From: Bacteroidales bacterium
Lineage (GTDB): Bacteria; Bacteroidota; Bacteroidia; Bacteroidales; UBA932
Length of the DNA: 45,976 nucleotides
Direction: 5' to 3'
Assembly (NCBI GenBank): GCA_017478685.1
Contig: JAFVDC010000170.1
Location: forward strand, 1 to 45,976
Shown: positions 36,350-45,521 of the stretch, in pieces
Position numbering within the stretch: position 1 is the first letter of the stretch
How the letters are laid out: every line of letters starts with the position of its first letter
Translations under genes and position numbers: made by a program
The notes under the pieces: model-generated
What the model saw: only the letters and a program-made list of their open reading frames with translations
What the model was told of the DNA's origin: nothing
Database searches by the model: none

Positions 36350-37911
36350 TTACGTCCATCCTACTGTCCGCCGCGCTTCTCATTCCCGTAGACGCAATGG
36401 CGCCTTGGCGCGACTCCTGGGCGGAAAAGGCCCGGGAATACACCCCTGAACTCATTTCCGAAACCGTATGCCCTGCGCGTACGGTGGAAGTTTTCCGCTC
36501 CGCAGAGGCCTTCCAGGGATATGGGATAAGGGAAGCCTCATATCCCCGGCAGTTGGATGAAGGCTGCGCCGTAGTGTATGACTTCGGTCGCCATGTGACA
36601 GGATACCTGACACTGGAATTCAAGGTCCTGCGCCGCACCCAGGATGCTCCTGCAAGGCTGAAGATTAACTTTGCTGAAGTTCCGTCAGAGTTTTATGTGG
36701 ACAAGTGGCCCGCAAGCATAGGCCGTGGATGGATGCAGGAAGAAATCATTACCGTGGAAGACGTTTCAAAGCACCTGGAACTGCCAAGGCGTCTTTCCGG
36801 GCAGTACCTGAGGGTAGAACTCCTTTCAGGCTCCGCGGGCTTTGACATGGGCATTTCCGGGGTATCGTTCAGGGCGGTTTCTTCGGCCGGAGAAAACATG
36901 TGCCCGGTAAGCGGGGAAATAGGTTCCCGCGCCATCTCCACCCTCCGGGAATGCATGCAGACTGTACTGGAAGACGGCCCCAAACGGGACAGAAGGCTCT
37001 GGGGCATAGATTCCTACTTCGGGACCCTCTCAAACAACTACTCTTTCCGCAACCAAAAGGTGGTGCTGAGGAGCCTGTATCTTCTGGCATCGCTCTCATC
37101 CGAAGACGGCCTTTTGTATGCCGATGTCTTCGAGACCCCTTCCCCCCACCCCCAGGACGGGAATTATTCCCTTGACTGCAGCCTCTTCTACCCTCCGATG
37201 CTTCTGGAATACGCCAGGTCCTTTGCCGACACCGACACGGTACGGGACCTTTGGCCCATAGTGGAGCGGCAAATGGACGCCATCCGGGACCATATAGGGG
37301 ACGACTATGTCTTTAACCCCGCCGCAAGGTATTCCTGGCTCATCTTCGACTGGAACGAGGGGCTGGACCGCCGGGTGCAGACGCAGGGGATAATGATTTG
37401 GTCACTGAAAGCGGGGGCCGCCCTTGCCGCCATGACCGGACACCCGGAAAGGGAAAAGGAGTGGACCTCCCTTGCCGCCAAGATGTCCCGGGCCGCCGTC
37501 AAGCACTTTTACAACCGCGCCACCGGGCTATTTGAAAGTTCCGGGCAGATATCCTGGAACTCCCAAATATGGATGGTAGTCTCCGGCGCAGTTACCGGAA
37601 AGAAGGCCGAAAAATGCCTTGAGGCCGTTTCCGCATGCCCTTCGGCACTGCTTCCAGGGACCCCTGCGGCCAACCATTTCCTTGTGGAGGCATACCTTGC
37701 CGCAGGAATGGAAAAAGAAGCCCGCGAGAGGCTTCTTTCCTATTGGGGCGGAATGGTTTCAAAAGTCACGGACACTCTTCCGGAGGTCTTTGACCCTGAA
37801 GACGACTTCACTTCTCCATACGGTTATCATCCCGTAAACAGCTACTGCCATCTCTGGAGCACCACGCCGTTGTATTTTATGGGCAAATACCCCTCTATAG
37901 GGCTTCTATGA
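36346..37911 (+). CDS. GH78-like alpha-L-rhamnosidase, short form
   Basis: A 521-residue exported protein (weak signal peptide [19 protein letters not shown]). A beta-domain (residues about 60-190, [17 protein letters not shown]) precedes an (alpha/alpha)6 barrel. The barrel opens with the GH78 signature [11 protein letters not shown] (209-219). The motif [10 protein letters not shown] (D335, E338) is a candidate for the catalytic acid region. The C-terminal region ends with the [18 protein letters not shown] block, which is typical of GH78. GH78 rhamnosidases are usually 700-1100 residues, so this one lacks extra N-terminal beta domains. Alpha-L-rhamnosidase activity is likely but not certain. 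It is the last gene of the nine-gene operon; its last 17 bp overlap the converging GH2 gene. Confidence 0.8.
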   Translation: MITSILLSAALLIPVDAMAPWRDSWAEKAREYTPELISETVCPARTVEVFRSAEAFQGYGIREASYPRQLDEGCAVVYDFGRHVTGYLTLEFKVLRRTQDAPARLKINFAEVPSEFYVDKWPASIGRGWMQEEIITVEDVSKHLELPRRLSGQYLRVELLSGSAGFDMGISGVSFRAVSSAGENMCPVSGEIGSRAISTLRECMQTVLEDGPKRDRRLWGIDSYFGTLSNNYSFRNQKVVLRSLYLLASLSSEDGLLYADVFETPSPHPQDGNYSLDCSLFYPPMLLEYARSFADTDTVRDLWPIVERQMDAIRDHIGDDYVFNPAARYSWLIFDWNEGLDRRVQTQGIMIWSLKAGAALAAMTGHPEREKEWTSLAAKMSRAAVKHFYNRATGLFESSGQISWNSQIWMVVSGAVTGKKAEKCLEAVSACPSALLPGTPAANHFLVEAYLAAGMEKEARERLLSYWGGMVSKVTDTLPEVFDPEDDFTSPYGYHPVNSYCHLWSTTPLYFMGKYPSIGLL

Positions 37912-39685
37912 CGGAGAGGTTCACCTCCCTTAGGGCTTTTTCGTCCATCTTCACTATCTCACGGTCATAGGTCATGAGACCGTTCACCTCGCCTTCCACG
38001 TCCGTGGTCTGGGTATAGACGGCGGCGGCGCAGCCTTTCCCTATGAGGTCTTTAAGCATGATGGCATACTCCGAGTACTGCTTCAGGACATCCTCTGAGT
38101 TCTCATAGCGGATGTAGCCCCAGTTGCCGTCCTCATTCCAGAGGTGACCCTTGACGGGGAAGCCGATGCCTCCGAATTCACCCATGACATTAACCTGGCC
38201 GGGAACCATCATGGCAAATTCAGGATTGGGATAGTGGTGGTAGTCGTAGATGTCTCCGCAGCCTTCAATGTAGTTGCCGCCGGAAGCCTGGTCCACAAGC
38301 CTTGTAGGGTCCAACTCACGGGTGAAAGCCACGGCCTTTTCGGTCTCGAACTGTGACCAGGCCTCATTGAATGGCACCCAGACAACTATTGAAGGGTGAT
38401 TCTTGAGTTGGCCGATTATCTCTCCCCACTCATGGTAGAAGGTTTCACGGACCTCTGCGGGAGCATCCCACTCGGTTCCGGTGTAGCCGATATAGTCCCA
38501 GCGGACATTGCTGTTGTCTGTCATGCTGGGCATATCCTGCCACACCACCACTCCAAGCTTGTCGCACCAGTAGTACCATCTTTCGGGCTCCACTTTCACA
38601 TGTTTGCGGATCATGTTGAAGCCCATGGCCTTGGTTTTCTCTATGTCGAAGCGGAGGGCGGCGTCGGTGGGAGCGGTATAGAGGCCGTCCGGCCACCAGC
38701 CCTGGTCAAGAGGGCCGAACTGGAAGAGAGGCTTGCCGCTGAGAGCCATCCTGAGGTGGCCTTCGGCATCCGTGTACTTGGAGATTTCCCTGATGGCGGC
38801 GTATCCCTTTACGGAATCGGCCTTTTTGCCGCCGTCCATAAGGGTGATGTCAAGGTTGTAGAGACGGGGGTTGTCCGGGGTCCAGAATTCAGGGTCCGGG
38901 ATGGCCAGGACAATGGGTTCGCCGGGCTTGGCCGAAGCCTTCACGCCTGCGGCCGCCACCGTAACCTCATCTCCGCCTTCGGCAGAGACCGTCACAGTTA
39001 TTGTTCCGTCTGCGACGCTGCTGGTATAACCGTACGACGATATGCTTGCCTTGGGGACATTCTCCACCCAAACGGTCTGCCAGATACCACTGACTGCGGT
39101 GTACCATATTCCGGTAGGTTTAAGGACCTGTTTTCCTCGGGGATGGCGGCCGTCGTCGCTGCCGTCGTGTACGCGGAGCGTCAGTGTCTGCCTGCCAGAA
39201 GGCTTGAGGTAAGGGGTGATGTCAAGCGTGAAAGCGGCGTATCCGCCGGAATGACTTCCCGCAAGTTCACCGTTTACCCAAACTTCGGCCTCGTTGTCCA
39301 CTGCGCCAAAGTGAAGGAGGGTCTTCTCGCCGGCCTTCCACTTGAAACCGGTCTGGTACCAGAGGGCATCCTGGGCCGTAACCTTCCTGCCAACGCCTGA
39401 AAGGGCCGATTCCGGTGCGAACGGCACCAGTATCTTACCCTGGAATTCTTCCGGAGCAGGGGCTTCCGAAGGCACTATGGCATAATCCCACAGGCCGTTG
39501 AGATTCTTCCAGTTCCCTTCTCTCACCATTGCGGGACGGGGATACTCGGGGAGCGGGGATGACGGGTTCACTTCTGCGGCCCAACGGGTCATGATCCTGC
39601 CTTCCACGGGTTTCCATGCCGGGGCGCTGCATGACACCGCCACCATGGCGGCGGCAAGGCTTGCAAGTATAAATGAGTTTTTCAT
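37895..39685 (-). CDS. GH2 family beta-glycosidase lipoprotein
   Basis: A 596-residue lipoprotein ([19 protein letters not shown]). It carries the three GH2 domains: a jelly-roll sugar-binding domain (residues about 55-220, [27 protein letters not shown]), an Ig-like domain, and a TIM barrel ([29 protein letters not shown]). The acid/base is E441 in VPFNEAW and the nucleophile E503 in VMGEFGG. Members are beta-galactosidases, beta-glucuronidases or beta-mannosidases; the motifs do not settle which. It is 3 nt downstream of deoC, at the end of a housekeeping operon, and its end meets the PUL operon from the other side. It probably serves the same glycan. Confidence 0.92.
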   Translation of the reverse strand: MKNSFILASLAAAMVAVSCSAPAWKPVEGRIMTRWAAEVNPSSPLPEYPRPAMVREGNWKNLNGLWDYAIVPSEAPAPEEFQGKILVPFAPESALSGVGRKVTAQDALWYQTGFKWKAGEKTLLHFGAVDNEAEVWVNGELAGSHSGGYAAFTLDITPYLKPSGRQTLTLRVHDGSDDGRHPRGKQVLKPTGIWYTAVSGIWQTVWVENVPKASISSYGYTSSVADGTITVTVSAEGGDEVTVAAAGVKASAKPGEPIVLAIPDPEFWTPDNPRLYNLDITLMDGGKKADSVKGYAAIREISKYTDAEGHLRMALSGKPLFQFGPLDQGWWPDGLYTAPTDAALRFDIEKTKAMGFNMIRKHVKVEPERWYYWCDKLGVVVWQDMPSMTDNSNVRWDYIGYTGTEWDAPAEVRETFYHEWGEIIGQLKNHPSIVVWVPFNEAWSQFETEKAVAFTRELDPTRLVDQASGGNYIEGCGDIYDYHHYPNPEFAMMVPGQVNVMGEFGGIGFPVKGHLWNEDGNWGYIRYENSEDVLKQYSEYAIMLKDLIGKGCAAAVYTQTTDVEGEVNGLMTYDREIVKMDEKALREVNLSVIEAL

Positions 39686-39688
39686 GTC

Positions 39689-40579
39689 CTAGAAATAAGT
39701 GACGGTGCTGCCGCTTGCGGCGCTGAGGAGCTTGTTGGCGAGGGAGGAAACGCCAAAGCGGAAGAGGTCCTTGTTCATCCAGGAGTCTCCAAGGATGGTG
39801 CGGCCGATGGTCCAGTAGCAAACTGCATCCTGGGCCGAAGCAATGCCGCCGGCGGCCTTGAAGCCAACCTTGACGCCGGTCTTCTCATAGTATGCCTTGA
39901 TGCACTCGCACATTACGTATGCGGCAAGGGGCGTGGCGTTCACCTTCACCTTTCCGGTAGATGTCTTGATGAAATCGGCACCATTTTCCATGGCAAGGAA
40001 AGAGGCGTCGGCAATGTTTTCCGGGGTTACAAGGAGGCCGGTTTCGATGATGACCTTGAGGCATACCTTGCGGCCAAGTTCTGCGGCAACGCGGTCTATG
40101 CACTCACGGGAAGCCTTTATTTCCTTGCCTGCGGTTTCATAGTCCCCTGCAAGGAAGCTGTTCAGTGCCAGCACAATGTCAGTTTCATCTGCGCCGCCGC
40201 GTACGGCAAGCTCTATCTCATGGAGTTTCACCTCTATCCAGCTCTGGGATGTGGGGAAGCAGCCCGCTACGGTTGTGACGTGGAGGGCGGGATCCCGGCG
40301 GTTCTGGGCCACCACATACCCAAGGTTAGGGTATACGCAGATGGATGCGGGAAGCGGCCAGCCGGGGAAGGCGACGGGAAGGCCGTTCACCTTTTCCACC
40401 AGCTTTTTCACGGAAGCGGGAGTGTCGTCGGAGGAAAGGGTGGTCTGGTCCATTATGCCGAAGCATGCCTTGTAAAGTTCCGGGGAAGCAATATTCTCCA
40501 GTCCTTCTGCGATGAGTTCCAACTGGCGGTCAATGGCCTCTTTGTCCGGGGTATAACCGTATTTGCTTGAAAGTGACAT
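39689..40579 (-). CDS. deoC: Deoxyribose-phosphate aldolase
   Basis: A 296-residue cytosolic DeoC enzyme that splits 2-deoxyribose 5-phosphate into glyceraldehyde 3-phosphate and acetaldehyde. The Schiff-base lysine is K205 in FIKTSTGK and the second active-site lysine is K241 in VGFKAAGGI. Asp in the ETDIVL segment (residue about 155) fits the third catalytic residue. The length is greater than the E. coli enzyme (259) because of an N-terminal extension of about 40 residues, as is common in Bacteroidota. It lies 6 nt after the radical-SAM gene and 3 nt before the GH2 gene. Confidence 0.96.
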   Translation of the reverse strand: MSLSSKYGYTPDKEAIDRQLELIAEGLENIASPELYKACFGIMDQTTLSSDDTPASVKKLVEKVNGLPVAFPGWPLPASICVYPNLGYVVAQNRRDPALHVTTVAGCFPTSQSWIEVKLHEIELAVRGGADETDIVLALNSFLAGDYETAGKEIKASRECIDRVAAELGRKVCLKVIIETGLLVTPENIADASFLAMENGADFIKTSTGKVKVNATPLAAYVMCECIKAYYEKTGVKVGFKAAGGIASAQDAVCYWTIGRTILGDSWMNKDLFRFGVSSLANKLLSAASGSTVTYF

Positions 40580-40585
40580 AGTATG

Positions 40586-41335
40586 TTATCCTTTAATTTG
40601 TATTTTGAATCCTTCATTTTGAAGAGGCTGCACCATGGCGCGCATTTCCTCCGGGGTGTATTTTCCAAGGCCTTTCATGGGAGTTTCGCGGTCTATGGTA
40701 TAGACCTGGATTTCCCTGGGCCGAATTTGCCTTACAATATCCATCCATCTTTCCACCCAGTCCCGGCAGGACCAGCCCGGGCCACGCAGGAACATGGTCT
40801 GGAGCACGAAATCTCCGTTAAACTTTTTCATGGCCTCCACTACATCTTTCACATGGTACTCCCCTACCGGCCTGTTGATGAGGGCCACTTCTTTGTCTGT
40901 GGGGGCGTCCAGCTTGAGGATGGGGTTGTCCACTTTTCTCAGGGCCTCAAAAATGCCGGGCTGCCCGCAGCGGGTGGCGTTTGTAAGTACCGACACCTTT
41001 GCCGACGGGTAATACCTGTCCCTGAGCCTTATGGTTACATCAATTATTGCGGGGAATTCAGGATTCAGGGTGGGCTCTCCGTCTCCGGAGAAAGTGATTG
41101 AATCTATGGGAGTTCCGGCCGCCTGACAGGCTTTCAGTTTCTCTTCCAGGGCCTCCTCCACATCCTTTGCCGAAGGAATGCTCCTGTCCTGAAGGCCGTC
41201 CTTGTTCCAGCCGCATTCGCAGTAAATGCAGTCGAAGTTGCACACCTTGCCGTTTTTGGGAAGAAGGTTTATTCCCAGGGAACTTCCCAGCCTGCGGCTG
41301 AAGATGGGGCCGAAAACTGTATCTTCTCTTAGCAT
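40586..41335 (-). CDS. Radical SAM protein, COG0731-like
   Basis: A 249-residue cytosolic radical SAM enzyme. C32, C36 and C39 form the CxxxCxxC motif (CNFDCIYC) that binds the 4Fe-4S cluster, and TFSGDGEPTLNPEF is the usual SAM-binding GE-type motif. The pattern SRRLGSSLGINLLP before the cluster is that of the COG0731 group (related to wyosine-synthesis TYW1 enzymes). No substrate is known for the bacterial members. Its start overlaps the amidohydrolase by 7 bp, so it is in the same transcript. Confidence 0.88.
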   Translation of the reverse strand: MLREDTVFGPIFSRRLGSSLGINLLPKNGKVCNFDCIYCECGWNKDGLQDRSIPSAKDVEEALEEKLKACQAAGTPIDSITFSGDGEPTLNPEFPAIIDVTIRLRDRYYPSAKVSVLTNATRCGQPGIFEALRKVDNPILKLDAPTDKEVALINRPVGEYHVKDVVEAMKKFNGDFVLQTMFLRGPGWSCRDWVERWMDIVRQIRPREIQVYTIDRETPMKGLGKYTPEEMRAMVQPLQNEGFKIQIKG

Positions 41336-42483
41336 AGGCGGGTGGATTTTAGATACCCGGTCTGGGCCGGGTATGACGACAGCCGTACCAGGCCGGGGCG
41401 CTTGCCGGGCTCAAGGGTGCCAAGGCGACTCTCAAGGCCAAGGAAGCGGGCGCCGTTGAGGCAGGCCCATGTAAGAACTTCCTGAAGAGGGAGGTCAAAC
41501 GCCTTCCTGAGGCAGTTTATCTCATCTATCATTGAAAGGGAGTCGTTGGAAGACAGTGAATCCGTGCCGATACAGATGGGTATGCCGCTTTCACGCATTA
41601 CCGGAATGGGCGGCAGCATATTGTGTATGAAGAGGTTTGAAAGCGGGCAAACGGCAATGTAGGGGTGCTCAAGGACCTCACGGGCGCGGGCTGCGCCTTC
41701 CGGGGTAAGGCAGCATTCGTGGACCAGGAGCACGTTTCCGGGAACCGGGGCGGGAACGGCCTCCGTAACCCTTTGGAGGAAGTACTCCAGGGAGCTTGTT
41801 CCGGTAACGGGAGGCGTGGGGATGCCGTTTCTCACGCGGTTGTCCCACATGGGGCCGCGGCCGTAGCGCATCATCTCCTCCTCTTCATCGGACTCTTCGG
41901 AGTGGAACGACAAAAAACCGCTCTTGAGCCCTTCGGCCGAAGAAGCCGTCACAAGCTCAGGGCTCATGGTGTAGCACGAATGGGGCGTTGGAGCCGCATC
42001 CAGGCCGAAGGCTTCGGCCTCTTTCTTAAGCCCAAGGACGCCTTCCATTACGGCGTTGCACTCCCCGGGATCGGCCCCGAATACCTCCAGGAAAGTCCTG
42101 GTGTACATGGGGTGGGAGGCCTTTACCTCAAAGGAGTCTGCGCAGTTGGAGATATCGGCCATGGCCTGCACACCGGAAGCCCACATGGAGTCCATGGCCT
42201 CCTTGAGGGCGGCCAGCTTGTCTTCCATGGAGGAAGTGTCCCTGAGGGCGTTTATCTGGTCTATGAAGCCGGCCATGCCCGTTCCCTTTTTGAAGAGGCC
42301 CTTCATGTAGGAAAGCTCCACATGGCAGTGGGCGTTCACAAAGCCGGGGCATATAATCCCTTCATCAACAGGACCTTCGGCTTGCCCTACGGACAGTATG
42401 GTGCCGTCCGGGGCAACCTCCACGTATCCGTTGCGGATAGGGTCTCCGGCAAGGGTGTAAACTAGCTCTGCGGTATATCTCAT
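41329..42483 (-). CDS. Amidohydrolase-family metal-dependent hydrolase
   Basis: A 384-residue enzyme of the amidohydrolase superfamily (the deaminase-like, TRZ/ATZ branch). The metal-binding motif is PGFVNAHCHVELS (residues about 45-57). Further ligands are likely in LSFHSEESDEEEE (residue about 190), VLLVHECCLT and ICIGTDSLSSNDSLS. Members deaminate or hydrolyse purine-like or guanidino compounds, such as methylthioadenosine, guanine or aminofutalosine; the substrate here cannot be read. It overlaps the DUF4296 gene by 4 bp. Confidence 0.88.
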   Translation of the reverse strand: MRYTAELVYTLAGDPIRNGYVEVAPDGTILSVGQAEGPVDEGIICPGFVNAHCHVELSYMKGLFKKGTGMAGFIDQINALRDTSSMEDKLAALKEAMDSMWASGVQAMADISNCADSFEVKASHPMYTRTFLEVFGADPGECNAVMEGVLGLKKEAEAFGLDAAPTPHSCYTMSPELVTASSAEGLKSGFLSFHSEESDEEEEMMRYGRGPMWDNRVRNGIPTPPVTGTSSLEYFLQRVTEAVPAPVPGNVLLVHECCLTPEGAARAREVLEHPYIAVCPLSNLFIHNMLPPIPVMRESGIPICIGTDSLSSNDSLSMIDEINCLRKAFDLPLQEVLTWACLNGARFLGLESRLGTLEPGKRPGLVRLSSYPAQTGYLKSTRLC

Positions 42484-43076
42484 AGCGAATCTCTTTCTGC
42501 GGCAATGGTATCGGCAATGGCCAGGGTATCCTCCTTCACTTCCAGGGTGTCCCTAAGGAAAATAAGGGAGTCCCTGGGGATAAGCTTGAGGGAATCTATC
42601 TCCTTGTGCATATAGGCCGAATCACCCTCAAAACGCACCTTGAGGGTGTCTACGGGCCTTACGCGCGCCTTCGGAAGTTTGGTGGTGTCTATCTGCTTCT
42701 GGTAAATGGAGAGCATCTTGCTGCGCCACCTTTCCAGTTCAATCTCGGAGTTCACCACCTTCAGTTCCTTCTCTATGCGCTCCGCCACGTTTCCCATAAC
42801 CTTTTCCATCTTCTCCGGCTCTGCAAGATATTCCTTGAGGCTGTAAAGGTAGTCGTCGGTGTCGTAGCCTTTGGACTCAAGGATGCCGGCATACACAAGG
42901 GAGGTATCGGCCATCTGCTTGAAGGAACGGTCCTGGCGTATCTTCTGGTCCTGGAGGAACATGAGGTAGAAGATATCCTCCATGTCCCCTTTGGAAATTT
43001 TCCGGGGACCGCAGGACGCCACCGCCAGCACTAAGGCCAGCAGCGCCACGGCGATATGCTTCCACCTTCCGGGCAT
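42480..43076 (-). CDS. DUF4296 lipoprotein
   Basis: A 198-residue small lipoprotein (lipobox ALVLAVASC). The N-terminal part, ISKGDMEDIFYLMFLQDQ, is typical of Bacteroidota DUF4296 proteins. The C-terminal part has many charged residues and heptad-like spacing (IEKELKVVNSEIELERWRSK), suggesting coiled-coil. Its role is unknown. It sits immediately after pheT (stop and start adjoining) and overlaps the amidohydrolase by 4 bp. Confidence 0.8.
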   Translation of the reverse strand: MPGRWKHIAVALLALVLAVASCGPRKISKGDMEDIFYLMFLQDQKIRQDRSFKQMADTSLVYAGILESKGYDTDDYLYSLKEYLAEPEKMEKVMGNVAERIEKELKVVNSEIELERWRSKMLSIYQKQIDTTKLPKARVRPVDTLKVRFEGDSAYMHKEIDSLKLIPRDSLIFLRDTLEVKEDTLAIADTIAAERDSL

Positions 43077-45521
43077 TTATCTGAGGACTGCGCCGAAATC
43101 GGCCTTAAGGGAACCGAGGACCCTTTCCATGGTCTTCTCCACCTCAACGTCCGTAAGGGTGCGCTCAAGGTCCTGGAGCACGAATCCAAGGGCATACTGC
43201 TTCTTGCCGGCGGGGATTTTCTCTCCGCGGTAAACGTCAAAGAGGGTGATACTCTTGATGAGCTTCTTGCCGGCACGGAGGGCCGACTTGCGGACTTCGG
43301 CGTAATGGACGGATTCGTCCAGAAGGATAGCGAGGTCCCTTCTGACCTCCGGGAACTTAGGAAGCTCCTTGAAGGAGAACTTGTCTCTCCTCACAAGCGC
43401 AAAGAAGACCTCCCAATTGATTTCCGCGGCAAAGACGGGCTGCTTTATGCCGAAGCGCTTTGCAAGCACAGGGTTAATGGTGCCGAGGGTTGCAAGGAGC
43501 ATGGGTTCGCGGCCGGGGACGCTGTAGGTGATGCCCTCCGAGAATATATCCGCGGGGGCGGAGCCCATGACAAGGCTTGAAACATCTATGCGGTAGCGGG
43601 CCATGAGGGCCTCCACGTAGCCTTTAAGCTCAAAGAAGTTGGACTTCTGGACGGGGCTTCTCCATACTTTGTCCGGGGTGCCGGTAATGACGAGGGAGAA
43701 GCAGCGGTGTTCCTCGTAGCCTTCCAGGGTGGTGCCGTCTTTCTCCGGAAGCCTCTGATATACAGAGCCGTATTCGAAGAATTTGAGGGCCGAAGCCTGA
43801 CGGTTGAGGTTGTATGCCACAACCTCCAGGCCGCTGAGGAGAAGGGTCTGGCGCATTACGCCCAGATCCGAGCTCAGGGGATTCACAATATGCACGCAGC
43901 GCTCTGCGGGGAAAGTCTCCAGCTTGGTGTAGTAGTCTTCCTTAGTGAGGGAATTGTTCATGGTTTCAGTGAAACCGTTGGCTGCAAGGAAGTTGGAGAT
44001 GTTGTTACGGATGGCCTCGGGCTCCGGCTGGGCGCTGGGCTGAACGCTCATGCGGAGGTTCTGGGGAAGCTCTATGTTGTTGTAGCCGTAAATGCGGAGG
44101 ATTTCCTCAACTACGTCGCATTCACGGGTAACGTCCACCATGTATGTGGGAGCGGCCACAAGGGCTCCGGTGGCGGTGCGCTCCACAAACTCATAGTTAA
44201 GGCCTTTCAGTATCTTTTCAATGGTACCGTGACCTATCTTTTTGCCGATGAAATGCTCTATGCGGTTGTAATCCAGCTGAATGCGGGCGCGGACAATGGG
44301 CTTGGGGTAGAACTCGCGGACCTTGCCGACAACCTTTCCGCCTGCAATCTCCGTGATAAGGAGGGCGGCGCGCTTGGCGGCATAAAGGGCGGCCTCGGGG
44401 TCTGCGCCGCGCTCGAAGCGGAAACTGGCATCTGTGGAAAGAGTCTGGCTCTTGGCGGTTTTGCGGATGCTTACGGGGTCGAAGTATGCGCCCTCGATGA
44501 AGACATCCACCGTGCTGTCGGATACGCCGGAATCTTCACCGCCGAATACGCCCGCAATGCACATGGGGCCTTCGGCGTTGGCTATTACAACATCATACGC
44601 ATGAAGTTTGCGGTCAAGGCCGTCAAGGGTGCGGATGGGCTCCCCTTCTTCGGCACGCCTTACGATAACCTTTCCGCCGGAAATCTTGGAGGCGTCGAAG
44701 GTATGGAGCGGCTGGCCGGTTTCAAAGAGCACGAAGTTGGAGATGTCCACAACGTTGTTGATGGGCTTGAGGCCAATGGAAAGGAGCCTTTCCTGCAGCC
44801 ATTCCGGGCTGGGGGCAACCTTCACGCCCTTTACGGTGATGCCGGTGTAGCGGGGTGCACCGTCCTCCGTGAGCACATCCACGGGGATGGACTCTCCCTC
44901 ACCTTCCTTGAAGGCTTCCACGGAAGGAAGGGTAAGTTCGGCCTCAATTCCCTTGCTGTAGAGATATGCGTAAAGGTCCCTTGCAACGCCAATGTGAGAG
45001 GCTGCATCTATGCGGTTGGCCGTGATTTCATACTCTATCACGGATTCGTCCTTGAGACCAAGGTATTCCTTGGCGGGAACGCCTATGGGGGCGTTTTCCG
45101 GGAGCACCATGATGCCGTCGTGGCTGGTGCCTATTCCAAGTTCGTCTTCGGCGCAAATCATGCCGAAGCTGTCCACTCCGCGGATTTTGGACTTCTTGAT
45201 CTTGAAATCTCCGGGGAGGATGGTCCCGAGACGGGCAAAGAGCACCTTCTGGCCCGCTGCCACGTTGGGGGCGCCGCAAACCACGGTGAGGGGCTCCGGG
45301 GAGCCGTCGTTGACGGTGGTGATATGGAGGTGGTCGCTGTCCGGGTGAGGCTCGCTGGTGAGAACCTTTGCAACTACAACGCCCTTGAGGCCGCCTTCAA
45401 CCACTTCCCTGGTTTCAACGCTGTCTACTTCAATGCCGATGGAAGTCATGGCCTCCGCCACTTCCTGAGGGGTGAGGCTGCACTTCAGATACTCTTTTAA
45501 CCAATCGTACGATAATTTCAT
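43077..45521 (-). CDS. pheT: Phenylalanyl-tRNA synthetase beta subunit
   Basis: An 814-residue subunit of the heterotetrameric PheRS that charges tRNA-Phe. It shows the domain order of the family: a tRNA-binding OB domain (residues about 40-150, VVVAKVLTSEPHPDSDHLHI), a B3/B4 editing domain (about 210-385, TLSTDASFRFERGADPEA), a B5 domain (about 400-475, RIEHFIGKKIGHGTIEKIL), a catalytic-core-like domain (about 490-700, NNSLTKEDYY), and an anticodon-binding FDX-ACB domain (about 715-813, FSFKELPKFPEVRRDLAILLD). The length fits bacterial PheT. pheS is not in the window. It overlaps ftsY by 4 bp. Confidence 0.97.
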   Translation of the reverse strand: MKLSYDWLKEYLKCSLTPQEVAEAMTSIGIEVDSVETREVVEGGLKGVVVAKVLTSEPHPDSDHLHITTVNDGSPEPLTVVCGAPNVAAGQKVLFARLGTILPGDFKIKKSKIRGVDSFGMICAEDELGIGTSHDGIMVLPENAPIGVPAKEYLGLKDESVIEYEITANRIDAASHIGVARDLYAYLYSKGIEAELTLPSVEAFKEGEGESIPVDVLTEDGAPRYTGITVKGVKVAPSPEWLQERLLSIGLKPINNVVDISNFVLFETGQPLHTFDASKISGGKVIVRRAEEGEPIRTLDGLDRKLHAYDVVIANAEGPMCIAGVFGGEDSGVSDSTVDVFIEGAYFDPVSIRKTAKSQTLSTDASFRFERGADPEAALYAAKRAALLITEIAGGKVVGKVREFYPKPIVRARIQLDYNRIEHFIGKKIGHGTIEKILKGLNYEFVERTATGALVAAPTYMVDVTRECDVVEEILRIYGYNNIELPQNLRMSVQPSAQPEPEAIRNNISNFLAANGFTETMNNSLTKEDYYTKLETFPAERCVHIVNPLSSDLGVMRQTLLLSGLEVVAYNLNRQASALKFFEYGSVYQRLPEKDGTTLEGYEEHRCFSLVITGTPDKVWRSPVQKSNFFELKGYVEALMARYRIDVSSLVMGSAPADIFSEGITYSVPGREPMLLATLGTINPVLAKRFGIKQPVFAAEINWEVFFALVRRDKFSFKELPKFPEVRRDLAILLDESVHYAEVRKSALRAGKKLIKSITLFDVYRGEKIPAGKKQYALGFVLQDLERTLTDVEVEKTMERVLGSLKADFGAVLR

